Position numbers and translations under genes: made by a program. This document shows, piece by piece, positions 1 through 7,558 of a DNA stretch of 64,000 nt (positions are counted from its first letter, which is position 1; every line of letters starts with the position of its first letter). The notes under the pieces were generated by a model, which saw nothing but the letters and a program-made list of their open reading frames with translations, was not told where the DNA came from and searched no databases. The DNA is from Ruminococcus sp. (GTDB taxonomy: Bacteria; Bacillota; Clostridia; Oscillospirales; Ruminococcaceae). Location of the stretch: NCBI GenBank assembly GCA_029060755.1, contig JAIDTI010000084.1:1-64000 (forward strand), read 5' to 3'.

Positions 1-77
1 GCGCCTTTAACTCAGCTGGATAGAGTAACTGCCTTCTAAGCAGTAAGCCGCTGGTTCGAATCCAGCAAGGCGCGCCA
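1..77 (+). tRNA. tRNA-Arg(TCT)
   Basis: Cloverleaf: acceptor gcgcctt/aaggcgc, anticodon loop cTTCTaa giving TCT, T-loop ggttcgaatcc, encoded CCA at 75-77. Confidence 0.93.
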
Positions 78-81
78 ATAT

Positions 82-157
82 GGTGGGTATAGCTTAGCTG
101 GTTAAAGCGTCGGATTGTGGTCCCGAAGACCGTGGGTTCGAATCCCACTATCCACCC
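82..157 (+). tRNA. tRNA-His(GTG)
   Basis: Anticodon loop ttGTGgt, acceptor ggtgggta/tatccacc with extra 5' G, T-arm gtgggttcgaatcccac. Confidence 0.93.
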
Positions 158-166
158 TGAAAAATA

Positions 167-197
167 AAGTCCGGAATTAAATGTTTCGGGCTTTTTT
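167..197 (+). terminator. Rho-independent terminator after the tRNA pair
   Basis: aagtccggaa...tttcgggctt stem (two G-U pairs) followed by a T run. Confidence 0.7.
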
Positions 198-235
198 GTC
201 GTATACAGAAGATGTTGACACATACATAAATAATA

Positions 236-264
236 ATGCGGCTCACTTTCTTGTGAAGCCGCAT
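236..264 (-). terminator. Terminator downstream of the GH30 gene
   Basis: atgcggctcac...gtgaagccgcat hairpin just past the minus-strand stop, with TATTATTTAT following. Confidence 0.6.
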
Positions 265-287
265 CATGAGGGATGATTATGAAGATG

Positions 288-3242
288 TCATGCTTTGAAT
301 ATGGCACGTATAAAGTTGTAGATATGCGCACGAATACAGTTGTCGCCGTGATAACCGCCGTTTACATAGTGCCATATATGAGGAACTCCGTTAGATGTAA
401 AGCTGTTGTGATAGCCTTCTGGAGTATTGTAAACTGTCTGGTCATTGCTTCCAGCTGTAAGGAAAATCAATGACGGTGCTTCTTTTTCAGATGCAAACTT
501 AAATGCACCAGTTGCACCAGGAGCTGCACAGATTGCACCCATGTAGCCAAAGAGGTCGGGGTGTTTCATACCTATCATAAGTGCTTCACGTCCACCCATT
601 GAAAATCCAGTGATTGCAGTATTTTCTCTGCCAGTAGCTACGCTGTATTCTTTCTCAATAAGAGGCATAAGCTCTGTAGTGAGAACTGTGTCGAAATTGT
701 CGTATGCCTGATTATTAGCGTCGTCCATAGCAGAGCAGTTATCCTGCGTCTGACTTGAATAGATGTACGGGAAAACAACAATCATTTCTTCTGCCGCACC
801 CTCTGCAATAGCATTTCCGATAATCTGCTGAGTTGGAATATGGTCGTTGCCAGTGAGTATCATTCTGTCCTGGTCCTCCCAGTATCCATGCATAACATAG
901 AGTACAGGATATTTCTTGTTTTTATCGTAATTTGCAGGGAGGAGAACGTTGTATTTCTTATTTCTGCCACAGAAGTCGGAGTAATAACTCTTTTTTTCAA
1001 GCGTACCGTAATTTACGCCGGCTTTTTCTGTCTTTGAGTCGGCAGTCTCATACTCGCTTACTTCTACCAGAGGAGTATACTCTGAGATAGTACGCATTGG
1101 TTTTGATGATGGTGTTGATGATGATACAACGTTTGATTTGAGTTCCTTAATCTGTCCAAGAAGATACTGCTGGAGTGCAACTGCATCTGCAACAGAAAAT
1201 TCACCATCGCCGTTTGTATCTGCGGAGGCAGGAGCATTTGCAAAGTTGTTTGCAAGAAGTTTTTGCATTGCAATCATATCGAAAATATCAATTTTATTGT
1301 CAGCGTTTAAATCACCTGAAATAACTTTATCTGTCGGAGTTACAACAGGCTTTGTAGTAGTTGTTGTTGTTGTTTGTGGAAGTGTTGGCGCAGGAGGACC
1401 TGCAATTTCTGTACCAGCCTTTGCACCGATTGCCTCGTCAATATAGAAGTTTTCAGCATCTTCAGCTGTTTCAACGTATATTACAAAGTCGCTTCCACCC
1501 TCCGGGAGCTTGAAGTTCTTGTTTGCAAGCTGTACATACTGATTTTTTGCGGTAACACCTGTTGCAATGTTTGCAAACTTTGTTTCACCTGCTGAATCTG
1601 TATACTGGAGAGAAAGTTTCATTGTCTGAGTGTCTGCACCGTCAACATAAGTTGCACATACGCTGAAACTGTATTCCTGACCTGCCTTAAATGCACTGCC
1701 AAGCTTTTTCTGTACACCGCACCATGATTTTTCACGGTTCTGAACAAGAAGTGCATTAGTATCTTTATAAGGAATACGTCCGCTCATTGTAAGTTCTGAT
1801 GTACCGTGAGCTTCCCAGTCGTCAGCACCGTCCTCGAAAGTATCGTGGAAGAAATAACCGTTTGCATCAGGATTATCATTGTTTCCGGGATTGTTATTAT
1901 TTCCGGGATTTGTATTTCCGCCTGCACCGTCAAGAGTGATTACAAATGTAGAAACGCTCTCACCGGGAAGCTGTGCAAAGAATCCACTGCCATCATTTTC
2001 AAGATTTTCTGTAAGTGCAAGATTTTCATTTGCAGATGTTCTGTATCTGTCAACATCAGTGATTTTGCCGTCTGATAAGGAGAAACTCTGTGTATAGCCT
2101 GTTGTACTCTTATTTACAGCAACAACAGTTACCTGATTATCTTTCTTATAAGCTGATACATATACATCTTTTTCAGGAATTTCCGTAGCATCAATACGTA
2201 CTGCACCCGGACGGACAAACTTTGAATACTGCGCCATACAGTAGCCACGTTTACTGATTTTTCCGTCCTCTGTCATAAGACCGTAGCTTCTTCTGATATA
2301 CCACCATGTATAAGCACTCATATTTCCGACTACCATAGCATTATGGATATTTTCAGAAACCTGAATAGCTTCAGGCCAGCGGTTAGCAGAATCAGCCTCA
2401 CTGTTAGGAACGTATACTTCTGTCATCCAGATTTCTTTTCCTGAATTTTCAAGAGCAGGGAAGTCCATCCAGTCTCTTGTTGTACCATACATATGAGTAC
2501 CGAACACATCGCAGTTAGCCATAGCCTTTGCATTATTGAGTATTTTTGTATAGAACTTCTTACCGCCGTCCTTTACCCATGAAGCATTTTCAGGAGCATA
2601 TTGGAAAGATTCAGGCGACATAAGTCTTGTGCTTGTAATCTTGTCACCATAGTTAGCAATAAAATCTGTAGTTTCATCTGTCGACCAGTAAGTCCATTCA
2701 GAAGCGTAGTCAGGCTCGTTCTGAACTGATATTGAATAAAGGTTAACACCATTATCTTTCATATACTGTCCGAAATCATTAAGATGCTGTGCATAAGCAC
2801 CATAATTTGATTTAGGAAGATGCAGTTTGCCATTACTACCGCCCGATTCAGCAAGATTTGCAGGTGGCTCCCAAGGTGAAGCAAAAATAGTAACATCACC
2901 TGTTTTGGTAGCATACTGAGCAGTAGGCAAAGCCTTATTCCACTGATTTTTATCAGGGTTTACGAACACACGAAGTATAGTAAGACCAAGTTCGTTTGCT
3001 CCGTTGCCGAAAGCTGTTTTTCTTTGAGCCTCCGTCATATCAGCTCCAGTCCATTCAGGGTGGTTTATACCGCCGAAACCTCTGATATTCTGATAAGTTT
3101 TGCTAGTGTTAATAACTACATTGCTTGCTGCATATGCTTCCATATAATCATCATCACTTGGCATAAAAGTGAAAGCTGTCATCAACATAGCAGAAGCAGT
3201 TGCAGCAGAAATAAATCTGCCTGCCATTTTTTTTAAACTCAT
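288..3242 (-). CDS. Modular cellulosomal xylanase: signal peptide - GH30 (subfamily 8-like) - CBM22-like - dockerin - CE1-like esterase
   Basis: GH30-like text (GFGGINHPEWTG, SVQNEPDYASEWTYW, WMTEVYVPN); CBM22-like FEDGADDWEAHG; dockerin GDLNADNKIDIFD...ADTNGDGEFSVAD; C-terminal esterase with YVMHGYWED and GFSMGGRE nucleophile motif. The ORF-track start (3260) is a TTG; ATG at 3242 has a better placed RBS. Confidence 0.9.
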   Translation of the reverse strand: MSLKKMAGRFISAATASAMLMTAFTFMPSDDDYMEAYAASNVVINTSKTYQNIRGFGGINHPEWTGADMTEAQRKTAFGNGANELGLTILRVFVNPDKNQWNKALPTAQYATKTGDVTIFASPWEPPANLAESGGSNGKLHLPKSNYGAYAQHLNDFGQYMKDNGVNLYSISVQNEPDYASEWTYWSTDETTDFIANYGDKITSTRLMSPESFQYAPENASWVKDGGKKFYTKILNNAKAMANCDVFGTHMYGTTRDWMDFPALENSGKEIWMTEVYVPNSEADSANRWPEAIQVSENIHNAMVVGNMSAYTWWYIRRSYGLMTEDGKISKRGYCMAQYSKFVRPGAVRIDATEIPEKDVYVSAYKKDNQVTVVAVNKSTTGYTQSFSLSDGKITDVDRYRTSANENLALTENLENDGSGFFAQLPGESVSTFVITLDGAGGNTNPGNNNNPGNNDNPDANGYFFHDTFEDGADDWEAHGTSELTMSGRIPYKDTNALLVQNREKSWCGVQKKLGSAFKAGQEYSFSVCATYVDGADTQTMKLSLQYTDSAGETKFANIATGVTAKNQYVQLANKNFKLPEGGSDFVIYVETAEDAENFYIDEAIGAKAGTEIAGPPAPTLPQTTTTTTTKPVVTPTDKVISGDLNADNKIDIFDMIAMQKLLANNFANAPASADTNGDGEFSVADAVALQQYLLGQIKELKSNVVSSSTPSSKPMRTISEYTPLVEVSEYETADSKTEKAGVNYGTLEKKSYYSDFCGRNKKYNVLLPANYDKNKKYPVLYVMHGYWEDQDRMILTGNDHIPTQQIIGNAIAEGAAEEMIVVFPYIYSSQTQDNCSAMDDANNQAYDNFDTVLTTELMPLIEKEYSVATGRENTAITGFSMGGREALMIGMKHPDLFGYMGAICAAPGATGAFKFASEKEAPSLIFLTAGSNDQTVYNTPEGYHNSFTSNGVPHIWHYVNGGYHGDNCIRAHIYNFIRAIFKA

Positions 3243-3297
3243 AATAATCACCACTCTCAAAAAAATTTTTTGTTTACGTTTCGTTAAATCTGTAATT

Positions 3298-3359
3298 ATT
3301 ATATCACGTTCATAAAAAATTTACAACCCAAAATTTGCAGATTTGGTGGATTTTTTGCA
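3298..3359 (-). promoter_or_regulatory. Promoter plus putative activator site of the GH30 gene
   Basis: Minus strand: TTGTAA(3326-3321)-17 bp-TATAAT(3303-3298), preceded by TGCAAAAAATCCACCAAATCTGCAAATTTTGGG, a near-identical copy of 7456-7488. Confidence 0.75.
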
Positions 3360-3369
3360 TGGATTAAAA

Positions 3370-3400
3370 GAAAAAAGCAGTCGTGAACCCAGACACGACT
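3370..3400 (-). terminator. Terminator of the GH10-GH43 gene
   Basis: AGTCGTG tctgggtt CACGACT GC TTTTTT on the minus strand. Confidence 0.85.
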
Positions 3401-3484
3401 ACTCTTTCTGATTTGTCCCTTATTAATTTTTCTTTATATTATCTGTCTGCGGTTGTGCAGATGCAGAACAGAATAATATTTTTA

Positions 3485-6400
3485 TTAAGAAGTAAATGAC
3501 CAGCTGTCAAATTCAATATCATTGCTGAATACAAAGCATATATCAGCCTGTGCGCCCTCTGTTGAAACAGGAGCAACAGTAACTTCTGACATTGTAGAAC
3601 CAACCTCAACATAGCCTATAACATCACCCTTTGGAGAGTCCTTGCAAATCTTGATTACTCCACCGTTTTTAGCAGATGCCTTTACAGTGATGCTCTTGAT
3701 GCCCTTGCTGTAGTCAACCCAGTTTACTTTAGTCCATTCGCCTTTTTTAGCAGATACTACAGTATCGCAAAGACCGTTTACAGAAATTCCCTTAGACTGA
3801 TTTGACATTGTTTCAGCCTGAACTGTCTGATATGGGCTGATTGACTGAATCTGTTCAACACCTTTCATTGAACCGCTTGCAGAGAACATTCCGTTTGAGA
3901 ATGTACAGCTGTCAAGATGACATGAACGGTAGTTTCCGCCAAGGTCGATAGTACCGTCATTGTTTTTAGCCTGAATATTCATAGCTCTTGACTGATTACG
4001 GCTGTGATAAAGCATATAGTACTTGCCTTTGAACTCAACTATTGAGTGGTGGTTGTTTCCACCGCCGTCAAGCTTATATGAAGCTGGATTCTTGAGAGCA
4101 ATACCCTTGTATGTGAATGGACCAAGCGGATTATCTGCTACCATTACACCGATTTCTGCATTGCCGAAACCATATGGGTTACCGCCTGTACTCCAGTTAG
4201 TGCAGTATGAGTAATAGTATTTGCCGTCAACTTTGAGGATACTTGAATCTTCAAAGAGATATGGAGGATTCATTTTTGCAGGTGAACCTGAAAGGCTCAT
4301 CATGTCTGCACCAAGTTTAACTGCTCTTGCTGTTCCCGGGTCAGCAGCTTTTCCTGACGGAACACCGCCGCCACAATAGAGATAGCCGTTTCCGTCATCA
4401 TCAACGAGGACTGCGGGGTCAAAGAGCCATTCAACATCGCCGTAACCAGCTGTTGATTTATTGATAAGAGCGTGACCGAGTTCATCTCTGTATGGACCTT
4501 CAGGAGAATCAGCTGTAACAACGCCGATACCGCCTGCACTGTCTGCAAAGTAGAGGAAGAACTTATCTTTACCGTTGATTGTTTTCCAGCAAGCATCAGG
4601 AGCCCATGCGTATGTAGCCCACTTAGCCGCACCATTCTGTGTTCTGCCGTTTCTGCCAGCTACCGGAATTGCACCGTGGTCTGTCCAGTTTACAAGGTCT
4701 GCTGACGAGAAACAGTTGATAGTACCTGAATTGTATGTGTTAACCTGAATTTCTCCGTTTGCATTGTATTCAACAGCATCATTTGTTGTGAACACATAAA
4801 GTCTGTCTTTGTAAACCATAAATCCAGGGTCAGCACCGAAACGTTGAGTCCAGAGAACATTGTTTTCGCCGTCTTTCTTCCAGCTGCTGTTTATTGAAAC
4901 TCCGTCGAAAGCTGCTACAAGTTTTGAAACATCTACAGCGGGAGCAGCCGGTTTGTTATTTGGAAATTCCTTTATCTTTCCAAGAATGTAATCCTGTAAA
5001 AGTACAAGGTCATTCACTTCCAGTTTGCCGCTCTGGTCAACGTCAGCTGCCTTTACAGCATCAGCATCTTTGAGACTGCCTGTATAGCATTTTAATGCAG
5101 AAACCATGTCAAATACGTCAATTTTACCGTCTTTATTGACATCACCAGGTGTTGATTTTGATGTTGACGGATTTGTATTTCCGCCAACGTCTGGCTGTCC
5201 TTCACCTGCGATACCTGTACCGCCTACAGCACCGATTACTTCGTCAACATAGAAATCTGTAAGAGATTCTTCTGTTTCGATGTAAATCTTTACACCTGAT
5301 GCACCTGCTGGAATTGTGTATTCTGTATTTGCAAGCTGCGCCCATTTACCCTTTGGAGCTGTAACGCTTGCAACTTCGTCATAAGCTGTCTCACCGCTTG
5401 CATCTTTGTATTCAATCTTCATCATGAACTTTACAGCTGACTCTGTATTCTGCTTTACATGTGCAGAGAAGCTGTAAGTTTCGCCAGCCTTGAAAGCACT
5501 GTTGAGTGAATAAGCTGCACCTTGCCAAGCAGAAGTTCTGTCTGATACGAGGAGTGAATTGCTGCCCCATTCTGTATAGTGTTCTGCACTGCTCTGTGCA
5601 ATCTTGTTTCCGCCTCTGTCAGACCAGCTCTGTGTGCCGTCCTCAAATCCGCACTGGAAGTACCAGCCGTATTCGTTTGGCTTAATCTCAATAGGAGTTG
5701 AACCACTGCCGCCGAATCCCTCAAGAGGACCATTGCCGTCACCAAGTGCCATGAGCTTATTGTAAGCAGCTTTTGGCTGATTATTCTTGTCGTAAAGTGT
5801 AGGACTTTTATCACCGCTAATCCATGTATTAGCATCATTAGGACCCCATACCTGCATAAGTGTAACTCTGCCAGGGTGAGAACCCTTAGTGTTTACTTCC
5901 ATAGCGTGTTTGAAGATTGCCTCATACTTGTCTGCCTGGTCGTTGAGTGTCTGACCGTCGCTGAGAGAAATATCAAGTTCTGATACATGAACTTCAAGTC
6001 CGAGGTCAAGGTACATATCCATTGCATTGAGATAGTTTACTGTACCTGAGAATGTGTTGTAGCCTGCATCAATATGAGACTGCATACCCATACCGTCAAT
6101 AAGTCCCTTTGCCTTTAAAGGTTTGAGGATAGTATTTATAATACAATCACGCTTGTGGTCCCAGTATTCGTTATAGTCGTTGTAGAAAAGCTTACAGCCC
6201 TCCGGAGCGTACTTTCTTGCATAAGTGAAAGCCTTTTCAACGAAGCTATTGTCGCCGTATACTGCAACATATGCTGATTTACCGCCTTCAACGTTGTTAT
6301 CGCCAGGTTCTCTTGCACCGCCGTTGTTTTTAGTTCTGTTGCTGTCATCTGATATACACTCATTACATACGTCATATGCGTAGAGATTAAGTGTAGGATA

Positions 6401-7372
6401 CTGTGTAGCAAAAGCATTAAACACATTCTTGATATAGCTTTCAAGTCGCTTATCCATTACAGCAGGTGTTACCCAGTTGCCGTTGCCGTTGAATCCCTCT
6501 TTCAAAAACCATGCAGGAGTCTGACTGTGCCATACAAACGCATGACCACGGAAAGCAAGATTGTTCTTTACAGCAAAGTCGGCAATAGCAGAACAGTTGT
6601 CAAGGCTTACGTTGATGTTTGTATCTGTTGAGCCGTTTTGTCTGAGAACAGCATCAGCCTTTGTTTCGTTCTCACATTCTACAGCATCATAGTCTTTGAG
6701 AAAACTTGCTGTGATTGCGGAATTTCTGATAGTACCGCCATTGAGGATATTACCAACTCTGAATCCATAGCCTTTGAACGCATCTTTAAGACCGCCTGAT
6801 GCAGCCTTTGCTTCAATAGTTTTGCCCTCTTTTGATGTGATAAGAACGTCATCAAAAACAAAATCATTTGTTGATTCTGTTGTGATTGTGATTTCGTATT
6901 CGTAGGTGTTGTCAGGTGCTTTGTATGATGTGGAAATCTCTGTCCACTCGCCAGCCTTTGCACTCTTTGTAGCAAGTTCAACTGTTGTAGCTTCCTCTGT
7001 CACCTCATCTTTGTAGAGAAGTGAGATATGGAATACTTCGTCAGTTTCGGACTTTACTTTCACGCTGTAGTCATACTTTACTCCGCCCCAAAGGTAAAAG
7101 CCTTTTGATGATACTGCACCAGCGTCTGATGAAGTACGTTCGCTTACGAGCATACCTCTTGAATTGTCAAAGCCGATACCGTCAATAGCTTCAACACTTG
7201 AATCAATGTCACTTCCGTGCCAACCCTCATAAGTAACCTCAAAGTCATTGCGGACTGCTTCAGTTGCTATGGTCTGCATACCTGCAACCTGTGGCATAAC
7301 AGCAAATGTGCTTACGAAACACAAAGTTGCTGTAAAAGCTGATAAAAGTTTCTTTTTATTCAAAATAATCAT
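3485..7372 (-). CDS. Modular cellulosomal xylanase: CBM22-like - GH10 - CBM22-like - dockerin - GH43 - CBM6-like
   Basis: GH10 text (FRGHAFVWHSQTPAWF, YDVCNEC, VHVSELDIS); dockerin GDVNKDGKIDVFD...ADVDQSGKLEVND; GH43 five-blade-like text (WAPDACWK, EWLFDPAVLVDDDGNGYLYCGGG); C-terminal QAETMSNQSKGI...EFDSWSF CBM6-like. Real start may be TTG at 7363 (see findings). Confidence 0.9.
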   Translation of the reverse strand: MIILNKKKLLSAFTATLCFVSTFAVMPQVAGMQTIATEAVRNDFEVTYEGWHGSDIDSSVEAIDGIGFDNSRGMLVSERTSSDAGAVSSKGFYLWGGVKYDYSVKVKSETDEVFHISLLYKDEVTEEATTVELATKSAKAGEWTEISTSYKAPDNTYEYEITITTESTNDFVFDDVLITSKEGKTIEAKAASGGLKDAFKGYGFRVGNILNGGTIRNSAITASFLKDYDAVECENETKADAVLRQNGSTDTNINVSLDNCSAIADFAVKNNLAFRGHAFVWHSQTPAWFLKEGFNGNGNWVTPAVMDKRLESYIKNVFNAFATQYPTLNLYAYDVCNECISDDSNRTKNNGGAREPGDNNVEGGKSAYVAVYGDNSFVEKAFTYARKYAPEGCKLFYNDYNEYWDHKRDCIINTILKPLKAKGLIDGMGMQSHIDAGYNTFSGTVNYLNAMDMYLDLGLEVHVSELDISLSDGQTLNDQADKYEAIFKHAMEVNTKGSHPGRVTLMQVWGPNDANTWISGDKSPTLYDKNNQPKAAYNKLMALGDGNGPLEGFGGSGSTPIEIKPNEYGWYFQCGFEDGTQSWSDRGGNKIAQSSAEHYTEWGSNSLLVSDRTSAWQGAAYSLNSAFKAGETYSFSAHVKQNTESAVKFMMKIEYKDASGETAYDEVASVTAPKGKWAQLANTEYTIPAGASGVKIYIETEESLTDFYVDEVIGAVGGTGIAGEGQPDVGGNTNPSTSKSTPGDVNKDGKIDVFDMVSALKCYTGSLKDADAVKAADVDQSGKLEVNDLVLLQDYILGKIKEFPNNKPAAPAVDVSKLVAAFDGVSINSSWKKDGENNVLWTQRFGADPGFMVYKDRLYVFTTNDAVEYNANGEIQVNTYNSGTINCFSSADLVNWTDHGAIPVAGRNGRTQNGAAKWATYAWAPDACWKTINGKDKFFLYFADSAGGIGVVTADSPEGPYRDELGHALINKSTAGYGDVEWLFDPAVLVDDDGNGYLYCGGGVPSGKAADPGTARAVKLGADMMSLSGSPAKMNPPYLFEDSSILKVDGKYYYSYCTNWSTGGNPYGFGNAEIGVMVADNPLGPFTYKGIALKNPASYKLDGGGNNHHSIVEFKGKYYMLYHSRNQSRAMNIQAKNNDGTIDLGGNYRSCHLDSCTFSNGMFSASGSMKGVEQIQSISPYQTVQAETMSNQSKGISVNGLCDTVVSAKKGEWTKVNWVDYSKGIKSITVKASAKNGGVIKICKDSPKGDVIGYVEVGSTMSEVTVAPVSTEGAQADICFVFSNDIEFDSWSFTS

Positions 7373-7426
7373 CTCCTGTAAAAAAATTTAAGTTTAATTT
7401 AAACGGTACTATTTGATTCTAATTAT

Positions 7427-7488
7427 ATTATATACCATTCATATTTTATTCACAACCCACAATTTGCAGATTTGGTGGACTTTTTGCA
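7427..7488 (-). promoter_or_regulatory. Promoter plus putative activator site of the GH10-GH43 gene
   Basis: Minus strand: TTGTGA(7455-7450)-17 bp-TATAAT(7432-7427), preceded by TGCAAAAAGTCCACCAAATCTGCAAATTGTGGG. Confidence 0.75.
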
Positions 7489-7497
7489 GATTTTTTA

Positions 7498-7526
7498 TTG
7501 CTTTTTTCACAAAAATATGTTATAAT
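7498..7526 (+). promoter_or_regulatory. Promoter of the divergent regulator gene
   Basis: TTGCTT(7498-7503)-17 bp-TATAAT(7521-7526). Confidence 0.65.
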
Positions 7527-7558
7527 ACCTTTATAATATATGAATAGAGGTGATTATT

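Noticed and set aside
5455-6981. Minus-strand ORFs of 127, 102 and 100 aa inside the GH10 gene
   Set aside because: Out-of-frame translations of the large modular gene; no RBS and unlikely composition.
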